NCBI GenBank assembly: GCA_031265965.1
Contig: JAISBX010000099.1
Coordinates: forward strand, 1-5,304
DNA length: 5,304 bases
DNA from: Oscillospiraceae bacterium
GTDB taxonomy: Bacteria; Bacillota_A; Clostridia; Oscillospirales; Oscillospiraceae
Direction of reading: 5' to 3'
Part shown: in pieces, positions 1 through 5,232 of the stretch
Position numbering within the stretch: the first letter of the stretch is position 1
Layout of the letters: each line of letters begins with the position of its first letter
The notes under the pieces: generated by a model
What the model was told of the DNA's origin: nothing
Database searches by the model: none
Seen by the model: the letters and a program-made list of their open reading frames with translations, nothing else
Translations under genes and position numbers: made by a program

Positions 1-68
1 GCGACGCTCCGCCTCAGGCGGTACGTCCCGATCTGCGCCAGCCGCGCGCGCAATTGGTTGCCAATCAC
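1..68 (-). CDS. Possible N-terminus of an unidentified protein, cut by the left edge
   Basis: Reading leftwards from a GTG at 66-68 gives MIGNQLRARLAQIGTYRLRR and a few more residues, open to the window edge. This frame has G or C at nearly every third codon position, as in the genes around it, and the other frames I read do so less. A purine-rich stretch (AAAAGGGG, minus strand, 79-86) lies 10 bases upstream and could serve as a ribosome binding site. In-frame ATG codons at 87-89 and 93-95 are alternative starts that would add MKRGVIIV or MSMKRGVIIV, but neither has a good binding site. The fragment is basic and too short to place in a family. It would be read in the same direction as nrdR, about 180 bases downstream of its stop. 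That it is a gene at all is inference. Confidence 0.3.
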   Translation of the reverse strand, partial: MIGNQLRARLAQIGTYRLRRSV

Positions 69-132
69 AATAATAACGCCCCTTTTCATTGACATAATTT
101 GTCTGTGTCAATAATTGTAGGGCGTTATTATT
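69..132. repeat. Nested inverted repeat between nrdR and the left-edge frame
   Basis: The outer arms AATAATAACGCCC (69-81) and GGGCGTTATTATT (120-132) are perfect 13-base inverted copies. Inside them a second inverted repeat has arms ATTGACA (88-94) and TGTCAAT (106-112), separated by 11 bases. The whole 64-base unit is AT-rich against GC-rich surroundings. On the minus strand the second outer arm ends directly against the putative GTG start at 66-68 and includes the G-run of its possible ribosome binding site. It could be an RNA hairpin controlling translation, a dyad operator, or a small palindromic mobile repeat. No uridine tract follows on either strand, so a standard intrinsic terminator is unlikely. 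Confidence 0.8.
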
Positions 133-246
133 ATGAAAAAAGTCAAACCGCAGTCGTGTCAAGTGTAATAACGCGTCGGGAAATACCCGGAAATATTCTT
201 CTTACCGGAATACGCGCGAAGGCGGCGGCCGGCGAGGGCAAAACCG

Positions 247-699
247 TCACGTCTCGATGAGCTTGTGCAGTTCCTCCATGAAGGTGTTTATGTCTCTGAA
301 CTGGCGGTATACGGAGGCGAAGCGGACGTAGGCCACCTCGTCGAGACGTTTGAGCTTGTCCATGACGAGCTCGCCGATTTTTGAGGACGGGATCTCGCGC
401 TCCAGCGAGTTCTGCAGCTCCTGCTCGATCTCGACGGACGCCGCCTCGAGATCGTTCAGCGATACCGTCCGCTTCTCGCAGGCGCGAAGCATACTCCCGA
501 GCAGCTTCATCCTGTCGAACGTCTGGCGGCTGCGGTCCTTCTTTATCACGACAAGCGGCACCTGCTCGACGGTCTCGAATGTCGTGAACCGTCTCTGGCA
601 CGATGCGCACTCGCGGCGGCGCCGGATAGTGGACCCCTCCTCAGCCGGCCGCGAGTCGATGACCCGGCTGTCGGACACTCCGCAATATGGACATTTCAT
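247..699 (-). CDS. nrdR: Transcriptional repressor NrdR of ribonucleotide reductase genes
   Basis: NrdR is a zinc- and nucleotide-binding repressor that senses ATP and dATP and shuts off ribonucleotide reductase operons by binding paired NrdR boxes. The 150-residue product has the usual family length and architecture. An N-terminal zinc ribbon is formed by Cys3, Cys6, Cys31 and Cys34 (CPYC and CASC), with the basic STIRRRREC stretch just before the second pair. An ATP-cone domain follows at about residues 49-139, ending in the characteristic [13 protein letters not shown]. The ATG at 697-699 is preceded by AGGAG (708-712, minus strand) at 8 bases and puts MKCPYCG at the start, as expected. 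No nrd target gene is in the window, so the regulon lies elsewhere. It is transcribed divergently from the gene at 850, and I see no clear terminator downstream of it. Confidence 0.97.
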   Translation of the reverse strand: MKCPYCGVSDSRVIDSRPAEEGSTIRRRRECASCQRRFTTFETVEQVPLVVIKKDRSRQTFDRMKLLGSMLRACEKRTVSLNDLEAASVEIEQELQNSLEREIPSSKIGELVMDKLKRLDEVAYVRFASVYRQFRDINTFMEELHKLIET

Positions 700-849
700 T
701 ATAGTTGCTCCTCTCTGAATTTATTCAAACGACACACACATTTGCGCCTCTGCATATGATGTGTTGTAAAGTAACCGCCGGGCGGATCTGACAACGTGAT
801 TTGGCCTCGGGTTACACAACCTTTAATCTCAATTTGAGGAGGAAATCAA
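700..849. promoter_or_regulatory. Divergent intergenic region between nrdR and the cysteine-rich gene
   Basis: These 150 bases must hold the start signals of two divergent genes. Visible are the nrdR ribosome binding site (AGGAG, minus strand, 708-712) and a strong site GAGGAGG at 836-842, 7 bases before the ATG at 850. An inverted repeat ACACAT (736-741) and ATGTGT (759-764) with a 17-base centre, and a short GC palindrome CCGCCGGGCGG (776-786), are also present. I could not assign convincing -35 and -10 hexamers in either direction, so promoters are inferred only from gene arrangement. Confidence 0.5.
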
Positions 850-1662
850 ATGTCAGAAAAAATCACTCCGGGTCCGGTCAGCAGCTCCGCCAGCGTAAAA
901 GAGGCTGTCTGCGTCCACACAAATAAGATATACGACAGTTGCCGGGACAAGGACTGCATCGAGGACCTTCGCCTGTATCTCACCGTGGAGTCGCAGTCGA
1001 TAGTGGAGAATTCCGTGAACGTCCGCCCGAAAACCGCGCGACTACTCTATGTCGACATCAATGTCGAGACGGTCTCTTTCAACAAGGGGTACTATACGGT
1101 CGATATCCGCTACTACTATCTTGTTACGGGGTACGCGTTTACGACCGCGTGTACGCCTGTTGAGATCACGGGGCTCGCGGTGTTTGACAAACGCGTCGTG
1201 CTGTTCGGCGGAGACAGCGCCGCCCGCGTGTTCACCTCGAAGGTCTCGGCGTGCGACAGCAACTGCGAGAATGAGCGCTCGGCCTCTCCCACGGCGACTG
1301 TCGAGGCGGTGGATCCGATGGTACTGGGCATGAAGCTCGTCGATATGTGCGAGTGCCGGTACGACCAGTCAGCCGTTGCAATACCGGACTGCATATCGGC
1401 GATGATACCGGGCGACCTGCATTTCGGGAATTCGCAGCGCCGCGTGTATGTGACGCTCGGACAGTTCTCGATAGTATATCTGGAACGCGACACGCAGCTT
1501 CTGATCCCCACATACGATTACTGTATGCCAAGCAAGGAATGCTTGCCTACGCAGGAAGACGATCCGTGCACGCTCTTTTCAAAGATACACTTCCCGGTGG
1601 ACGATTTCTTCCCGGCCGACGCGCCGAGCCAAAGCCCCGCTCGCTGCGATTGCGAGACTTAG
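850..1662 (+). CDS. Conserved-looking cysteine-rich protein of unknown function (270 residues)
   Basis: I recognise the type of protein (hypothetical proteins in Clostridia with SCRDKDCIEDLR near the N-terminus and RDTQLLIPTYDYC near the C-terminus) but know no function. The start is well supported by GAGGAGG at 836-842, 7 bases ahead of the ATG. The product has 14 cysteines (21, 31, 36, 101, 135, 139, 167, 169, 181, 225, 231, 240, 266, 268), including CEC at 167-169 and a terminal CDC at 266-268. There is no signal peptide or membrane segment, so it is probably cytoplasmic or, speculatively, built into a spore or other assembly. Two stretches of alternating hydrophobic residues (about 62-125 and 197-222) suggest beta-rich folding, separated by a polar, Ser/Thr-rich linker near 132-152. 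The acidic segment TQEDDPC precedes the aromatic FPVDDFFP near the end. Cysteine spacing would allow metal binding or disulfides, but no known motif is complete. It stands alone on the plus strand, so neighbours give no functional hint. Confidence 0.9.
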   Translation: MSEKITPGPVSSSASVKEAVCVHTNKIYDSCRDKDCIEDLRLYLTVESQSIVENSVNVRPKTARLLYVDINVETVSFNKGYYTVDIRYYYLVTGYAFTTACTPVEITGLAVFDKRVVLFGGDSAARVFTSKVSACDSNCENERSASPTATVEAVDPMVLGMKLVDMCECRYDQSAVAIPDCISAMIPGDLHFGNSQRRVYVTLGQFSIVYLERDTQLLIPTYDYCMPSKECLPTQEDDPCTLFSKIHFPVDDFFPADAPSQSPARCDCET

Positions 1663-1675
1663 AGCTTTACGCCGG

Positions 1676-1715
1676 GCCTCGCGCGTCCGCGTCGCGTCTC
1701 AGCGGCGCGTGAGGC
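1676..1715. terminator. GC-rich hairpin at the convergent gene junction, possible terminator
   Basis: GCCTCGCGCGTCCGC (1676-1690) can pair with GCGGCGCGTGAGGC (1702-1715), giving a stem of about 14 pairs with one bulged T and one G-T pair around an 11-base loop. It lies between the plus-strand stop at 1662 and the end of fabD, whose last codons form one arm. The position suits a shared terminator for two converging transcripts. Neither side is followed by a run of T, so it would be atypical or need Rho or another factor. Confidence 0.35.
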
Positions 1716-2616
1716 TCAGGCGGCATTGCTCGATACACGCGCCGTCCTCCGCGCCGTACGCGCGCGCGCGTTCCGTTATGCGTGAGATAAGGCCCGACAG
1801 CGTTTTGCCGGGCCCCGCCTCAATAAACGTGTCGATCCCGGCGGCGAGCATATTTTCAATGCTGCGCCGCCACAGCACCGGGCTGCGTATCTGGCGCGTC
1901 AGAGTGTCCGCGGCGCCGGAGCCGTAAGGCAGCGCGGACACGTTCGCGTAGACTGGGATCCGGGGCGTTGATATGGAATATTTATCCAATTGCAGTCCGA
2001 ACGCGGCGGACGCGCCCGCCATAAACGGCGAGTGGAAGCCGCCGCCCGTCGCGAGCGGCATGGTCCGGCCGCCGGCCTCCTTCACGCGGGACTTGAAGGT
2101 CTCCAGCACACCGGCGTCTCCCGCGACGACGATCTGGCCCGGACAGTTGAAATTGACCGCGTAGACCCCGTCGATCCCGTCGCACAGGGAGATCACCGTC
2201 TCGTCCTCGAGCTTGAGGACAGCGAGCATAGCGGCCGCGCGCTGCTCGGCGGCTTCGCGCATGAGCTCGCCGCGCGCGCACACGAGCCTGAATCCGTCGG
2301 AATACGAAAACGCGCCGGAGAACGCGAGCGCCGCGAGCTCGCCCAAAGAGAAGCCCGCGAGCGCGTCCGGCTCTACGCCTGCCTCGCGCAGCGCGGCCGC
2401 CGAGGCGAGATCCGCGCAGTACAAGCACGGCTGTGTGTTGTCGGTCCTGAGAAGCTCGTCGTTGCCGCCCTCAAAGCATTGGCGCATTGTGCCGGGGCGT
2501 ATCGCCTCGGCCATGTCGAATATCTCGCGCGCCGCCGGACTCGTTTCGTACAGCGACTTGCCCATGCCCGCGCGCTGTGCGCCCTGACCGGGGAATACGA
2601 ACGCTATCCCACCCAT
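1699..2616 (-). CDS. fabD: Malonyl-CoA:ACP transacylase FabD
   Basis: FabD moves malonate from malonyl-CoA to the phosphopantetheine arm of acyl carrier protein, supplying the extender for every round of cytoplasmic type II fatty acid synthesis. The 305 residues match the family's usual length. Visible landmarks are FPGQGAQ near the N-terminus (Gln11 in the oxyanion region), the nucleophile Ser90 in GFSLGE, Arg115 in CARGELM which would bind the malonyl carboxylate, His195 in GGGFHSPFM as the catalytic base, and EAGPGKTLSGLI near the C-terminus. The nucleophile elbow reads GFSLG where many homologues have GHSLG. I believe Phe occurs in other Firmicutes at this position, so activity is expected. 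The ATG at 2614-2616 lies inside the end of fabK, with a 13-base overlap and only a weak upstream purine stretch, so translation is probably coupled. It is the last gene of the operon here. Confidence 0.96.
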   Translation of the reverse strand: MGGIAFVFPGQGAQRAGMGKSLYETSPAAREIFDMAEAIRPGTMRQCFEGGNDELLRTDNTQPCLYCADLASAAALREAGVEPDALAGFSLGELAALAFSGAFSYSDGFRLVCARGELMREAAEQRAAAMLAVLKLEDETVISLCDGIDGVYAVNFNCPGQIVVAGDAGVLETFKSRVKEAGGRTMPLATGGGFHSPFMAGASAAFGLQLDKYSISTPRIPVYANVSALPYGSGAADTLTRQIRSPVLWRRSIENMLAAGIDTFIEAGPGKTLSGLISRITERARAYGAEDGACIEQCRLSLTRR

Positions 2617-3551
2617 GCGCCGGCCCCGTTCAAAACAGCCTCCGCCCCGGACACGAGCTCTCTTATGATCTCGGCCGCCGGCTGCCTCTTTTTTACCATG
2701 CCGGCAGCCTGCCCGGCCAAGAAACAGCCCCGCTCCGCGTCGCCCTCGACGGCCGCCAACCGGAGGGCGCCGGCCCCGAGCGCCTCAAGCTCTTCGTCCG
2801 GCATGGAGCTGTCGTACTCCGCCTTGAAATACGCGCGTGAAAACGGCGTCTTCAGGCTGCGCACGGGGTGCCCCAGCCGCTTGCCCGTGACAATTGTGGC
2901 AATGTCGCTGGCTTTTATTATCTTGTCCTTGAAATTGTCGTGTACGGAACACTCGTCCGCCACGAGGAACCGCGTCCCGACCTGCGCCCCGCAGGCGCCG
3001 AGCATGAGCGCGGCGGCGAGCCCGCGGCCGTCCGCGATGCCGCCGGCGGCAATAACGGGAACCGACACGGCGTCCCGCACCTGCGGGACAAGTACGAGAG
3101 TGCTCGTGTCGCCCACGTGCCCTCCGCTCTCGCCGCCCTCAGCTATTACGGCGGACGCGCCCGCGCGCTCCACCAGCCTCGCCATCGCGACGGAGGCTAC
3201 GACGGGCACGACGCGCACGCCGGCGCCGAGCCACAGCTTCATATACTTCGACGGATTGCCGGCGCCCGTCATCACGACGGGTACTCCGCGCTCCGCCGCC
3301 GTCCGGGCCACCGCGTCCGCGAACGGGCTCATCAGCATAATATTGACGCCGAACGGTTTGTCGGTGAGACCGCGCGCTATGTCTATCTGCCCGTCCAAGT
3401 AGTCCGCGTCGGCGTTCATCGCCGAAATAATGCCCAGCCCGCCGCCGTTTGACACGGCCGCCGCGAGCTTTCCGTCGGATATCCACGCCATGCCGCCCTG
3501 AAGGATCGGGTAGTCTATTCCGAGAAGCTCGCAAACAGGTGATTTGATCAT
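2604..3551 (-). CDS. fabK: Enoyl-ACP reductase II FabK (FMN-dependent)
   Basis: FabK reduces trans-2-enoyl-ACP to acyl-ACP using FMN and NAD(P)H, the final step of each elongation cycle. It is unrelated to FabI and, in characterised members, insensitive to triclosan. The 315-residue TIM-barrel protein begins with SPVCELLGIDYPILQGGMAW, the typical start of the FabK and nitronate monooxygenase superfamily. AEGGESGGHVG at 137-147 carries His145, matching the active-site histidine region of FabK. AAGGIADGRG at about 168-177 and GAQVGTRF at 188-195 form the FMN phosphate-binding part. Placement between acpP and fabD favours FabK over a stand-alone nitronate monooxygenase, which shares the fold. 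The ATG at 3549-3551 is 16 bases after the acpP stop with only a weak GGCGGAA site, so coupling to acpP translation is likely. Confidence 0.94.
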   Translation of the reverse strand: MIKSPVCELLGIDYPILQGGMAWISDGKLAAAVSNGGGLGIISAMNADADYLDGQIDIARGLTDKPFGVNIMLMSPFADAVARTAAERGVPVVMTGAGNPSKYMKLWLGAGVRVVPVVASVAMARLVERAGASAVIAEGGESGGHVGDTSTLVLVPQVRDAVSVPVIAAGGIADGRGLAAALMLGACGAQVGTRFLVADECSVHDNFKDKIIKASDIATIVTGKRLGHPVRSLKTPFSRAYFKAEYDSSMPDEELEALGAGALRLAAVEGDAERGCFLAGQAAGMVKKRQPAAEIIRELVSGAEAVLNGAGAWVG

Positions 3552-3567
3552 GAGCGTTCCGCCGGGC

Positions 3568-3786
3568 TCACAGCTTGGATTCGACGAAGTCGACGAGCTC
3601 GCCGACCGTCCCGAGCTTGCTCTCTATCTCAAGCTCCGTACCCAGCTCCTCCTCGAGCTGCATGACCATTTCCACCGTGTCGAGCGAGTCTATGCCCAAA
3701 TCCTCGAACGTGCTCGCGCGGCTGATCGAATCCGCCGCGCATCCCAGATGCTCCGCTATTATTGCCGCTATTCTCTCGAAAACCAT
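3568..3786 (-). CDS. acpP: Acyl carrier protein AcpP
   Basis: This 72-residue acidic helical protein carries the growing acyl chain on a 4'-phosphopantetheine attached to a serine. The attachment site is Ser34 in LGIDSLDTVEMV, the standard DSL motif at the start of helix 2, followed by the acidic recognition helix EEELGTELEIE and the final helix TVGELVDFVESKL. Length is slightly below the common 75-80 residues because the termini are short. The ATG at 3784-3786 follows GGAGG (3794-3798, minus strand) by 7 bases, a stronger site than those of fabK and fabD. This fits the high ACP levels cells need. It sits between fabH and fabK, both of which use it as substrate carrier. The 36-base gap to fabH is AT-rich, but I found no clear separate promoter in it. 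Confidence 0.97.
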   Translation of the reverse strand: MVFERIAAIIAEHLGCAADSISRASTFEDLGIDSLDTVEMVMQLEEELGTELEIESKLGTVGELVDFVESKL

Positions 3787-3822
3787 GATAAAACCTCCAA
3801 AAATAATACTGTTTAGTGTATG

Positions 3823-4776
3823 TTACCACCTTATAACACACGCGGCGCTCGTCAGTCCTCCTCCGAAGCTGCACAGCGCCGCGATGTCGCCGCGTTTAAG
3901 TTTGCCGCCCCGGTTCATCTCGTCAAGCAATATCGGTATGCTTGCGGCCGATGTGTTGCCGTATCTGTCGATATTGGAGCAGAACCGTTCCGGCGGGATG
4001 TCGAGACGCTTCGCGGCGCCCTCGATGATCCTGATGTTCGCCTGATGGGGCACGACCCACGATATGTCGGCCTGCGTGAGGCCCGCCGCGGCCGTTACGT
4101 CCGCTATATCGGTGCAAAACGACGTGACGGCGAATTTGTAAGTCTCGGGGCCGTTCATGTGGACGAACGACGCCTCCGGTTCGAGCTCATAGAACGGCGA
4201 TTTGTTGTGCCATCTGGGGATCTTTATGACGCCGTCGCCCCCGCGCGCCGTCAGCTTCGACGCCAGATACCCGTCGCCCGCGCCCAGCACCGCCGCCCCC
4301 GCGCCGTCTCCGAAGATGACGCACGTCCGCCTGTCGCCCCAGTCGATGAGGCTGCTCATGCGCTCCGCGCCGATGACGAGTATTTTTTCCGCCTTGCGCC
4401 TCTCAAAGAATCCAGCGGCGGTATCGAGCATATAGATAAACCCCGAGCACGCGGCGGAGACGTCCATCGCGGGGCAGGTCGCGCCCAGCATTCCCTGTAC
4501 TGAGCACGCCACGGGCGGGCATATGTTGTCGCCGCTTATGGTCGCGCACAGGATCATATCGAGCTGCCCGGGCTCCACGCCGCTCATCTTCAGCGCGGCT
4601 GCCGCGGCCCCATACGCGAGCTGCGCCGTAGATTCCGTCGTACACACCCTGCGCTCCCGCACGCCGACGCGCTGCACTATCCACTCGTCGCTCGTATCGA
4701 CAAGCTGCGACATCTCTTCGTTTGTCACAACGCGTTCGGGGAGGCGGCGCCCTGTGCCCAACACCCTAAAACTCAT
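3823..4776 (-). CDS. fabH: Beta-ketoacyl-ACP synthase III FabH
   Basis: FabH starts fatty acid synthesis by condensing an acyl-CoA primer (acetyl-CoA or branched-chain acyl-CoA) with malonyl-ACP to give a 3-ketoacyl-ACP. The 317-residue thiolase-fold protein has the full catalytic triad: Cys110 in DVSAACSGF, His244 in WVVPHQANIRI and Asn274 in YGNTSAASIP, at positions nearly identical to the E. coli enzyme. The N-terminal ILGTG-like segment reads VLGTGRRLPERVVTN, the DTSDEWI(V)QRVG(V)RERR region is present at 27-43, and the C-terminal glycine loop is SFGGGLTSAA. Primer preference cannot be read from the sequence. The ATG at 4774-4776 has an excellent site, AAGGGAGG, in 4783-4790 (minus strand), about 6 bases away. 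It is the first gene of the operon and the closest to the visible promoter. Confidence 0.97.
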   Translation of the reverse strand: MSFRVLGTGRRLPERVVTNEEMSQLVDTSDEWIVQRVGVRERRVCTTESTAQLAYGAAAAALKMSGVEPGQLDMILCATISGDNICPPVACSVQGMLGATCPAMDVSAACSGFIYMLDTAAGFFERRKAEKILVIGAERMSSLIDWGDRRTCVIFGDGAGAAVLGAGDGYLASKLTARGGDGVIKIPRWHNKSPFYELEPEASFVHMNGPETYKFAVTSFCTDIADVTAAAGLTQADISWVVPHQANIRIIEGAAKRLDIPPERFCSNIDRYGNTSAASIPILLDEMNRGGKLKRGDIAALCSFGGGLTSAACVIRW

Positions 4777-4780
4777 TCAA

Positions 4781-4839
4781 AACCTCCCTTGTGCGCTCTG
4801 CGCGAATTGAATATTATATCATGTAGGTAGATATGTCAA
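4781..4839 (-). promoter_or_regulatory. Predicted vegetative promoter and ribosome binding site of the fab operon
   Basis: On the minus strand a perfect -35 hexamer TTGACA lies at 4834-4839 and a perfect -10 hexamer TATAAT at 4813-4818, with a 15-base spacer. Moving the -10 two bases to TAATAT (4811-4816) gives a 17-base spacer, so the exact -10 is uncertain. Transcription would begin near 4800-4807, leaving a leader of roughly 25-30 bases containing AAGGGAGGTT (4781-4790). The spacer holds a short inverted repeat ATATC (4816-4820) and GATAT (4830-4834) that could be an operator. That function is speculative. This is the only promoter I can see for fabH, acpP, fabK and fabD. Confidence 0.75.
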
Positions 4840-4861
4840 GAGCGACTGCCTTGGAATGAAT

Positions 4862-4892
4862 TCGTTTGTCACGGCTTCGCCGTAACAAACGA
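4862..4892. repeat. Palindrome 1 upstream of the fab promoter
   Basis: TCGTTTGTCACGGC (4862-4875) pairs with GCCGTAACAAACGA (4879-4892) around a TTC loop: 14 positions with one non-Watson-Crick pair. On minus-strand RNA that pair is a U-G wobble, so the hairpin is slightly better when read leftwards. It contains TTCGCCGTA, which also occurs in the palindrome at 5020-5040. It ends 23 bases upstream of the fab -35 element, so it would not be in the fab transcript started there. Confidence 0.85.
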
Positions 4893-4933
4893 GATACGAG
4901 GGATTGGTTCTCACCGTGCGCGGCTCGCAAAGT

Positions 4934-4966
4934 GCATGATTCGGGAAATAAATTCCCGAATCGTGC
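4934..4966. repeat. Palindrome 2 upstream of the fab promoter
   Basis: GCATGATTCGGGAA (4934-4947) pairs with TTCCCGAATCGTGC (4953-4966) across a five-base ATAAA loop, 14 pairs with one T-G wobble on the plus strand. The inner ten pairs are perfect. No T run follows on either side, so it is not a typical terminator. Confidence 0.85.
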
Positions 4967-4976
4967 GAAATATAAT

Positions 4977-5019
4977 AATTTTTGCTCTGTCGCACGGAGC
5001 GCACTCCGACGCAAAAATT
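4977..5019. repeat. Palindrome 3, compound, upstream of the fab promoter
   Basis: Outer arms AATTTTTGC (4977-4985) and GCAAAAATT (5011-5019) are perfect 9-base inverted copies. The interior can form either CGGAG (4995-4999) with CTCCG (5004-5008) around CGCA, or GTCG (4989-4992) with CGAC (5007-5010), so two alternative folds compete. It directly abuts the next palindrome with no base between. Confidence 0.85.
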
Positions 5020-5040
5020 CTTTTCGCCGTAGGCGAAAAG
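5020..5040. repeat. Palindrome 4, perfect 9-base stem with three-base loop
   Basis: CTTTTCGCC (5020-5028) and GGCGAAAAG (5032-5040) flank a GTA loop. Read on the minus strand the hairpin is followed by AATTTTT (4981-5019 side), so it could act as a weak intrinsic terminator for the gene ending at 5215. That role is inference. It shares TTCGCCGTA with palindrome 1, which suggests the units are related. Confidence 0.85.
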
Positions 5041-5197
5041 GACGGGGGCGTGTATATGGCTACATACGAATTTATTCCCTTGGCAACTTTGCAGAAATAG
5101 TACGGGATACACAGTTTTCTTATTAGACGGATAATTATTGCACACTAACTCATATGGTCACTAGCCCCCATCCACCCAAACGCATCCCACGTCCCCG
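5041..5197. other. Intergenic stretch without a recognisable gene
   Basis: Together with the promoter and the four palindromes this completes a 438-base gene-free region (4777-5214). I see no RNA gene, no ribosome binding site followed by a plausible frame, and no strong inverted repeat here. The part at 5160-5196 is C-rich on the plus strand, unlike the AT-rich sequence on either side. Minus-strand frames that cross into the palindromes lack start signals and are judged non-coding. Confidence 0.6.
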
Positions 5198-5232
5198 TTG
5201 TTAATTGTTAACTGTTACTTGTTAATTGTTAA
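5198..5232. repeat. TTGTTAA-type direct repeat
   Basis: TTGTTAATTGTTAA occurs perfectly at 5198-5211 and 5219-5232, each copy itself made of two TTGTTAA units. Between them the sequence CTGTTAC is a degenerate version. On the minus strand it reads as the AATTAAC or GTTAAC low-complexity type. The repeat supplies the last codons and stop of the partial gene to its right. Confidence 0.85.

Noticed and set aside
134..169. Short plus-strand frame MKKVKPQSCQV after the nested repeat
   Set aside because: Eleven codons, no ribosome binding site, and the adjacent hairpin arm explains the sequence. Nothing supports translation.
143..610. Minus-strand open frame of 155 codons overlapping nrdR
   Set aside because: It overlaps nrdR in another frame, is Arg/Ala-rich, and has no recognisable domain or ribosome binding site.
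1990..3402. Plus-strand open frame of 470 codons, the longest in the window
   Set aside because: It is antisense to fabK and fabD, whose motifs are unmistakable. Its Ala/Arg/Ser-rich translation is typical of a shadow frame in GC-rich DNA.
3787..3822. Separate promoter for acpP between fabH and acpP
   Set aside because: The gap is AT-rich with a TATTAT sequence, but no -35 element at proper spacing was found.
4816..4834. FapR operator at the fab promoter
   Set aside because: Only TACCTA resembles the known operator. The flanking half-sites do not match, so I did not annotate it as such.
4814..5014. Minus-strand frame of 66 codons in the same region
   Set aside because: It starts at a TTG inside palindrome 3, has no binding site, and ends in the fab promoter.
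4862..5040. CRISPR array
   Set aside because: The palindromes differ from one another in length and sequence, and there are no regular repeats separated by spacers.
4819..5145. Minus-strand frame of 108 codons across the palindromes
   Set aside because: It begins at a GTG without a ribosome binding site, runs through four palindromes, and its codon use is unlike the neighbouring genes. More likely translated repeat DNA.
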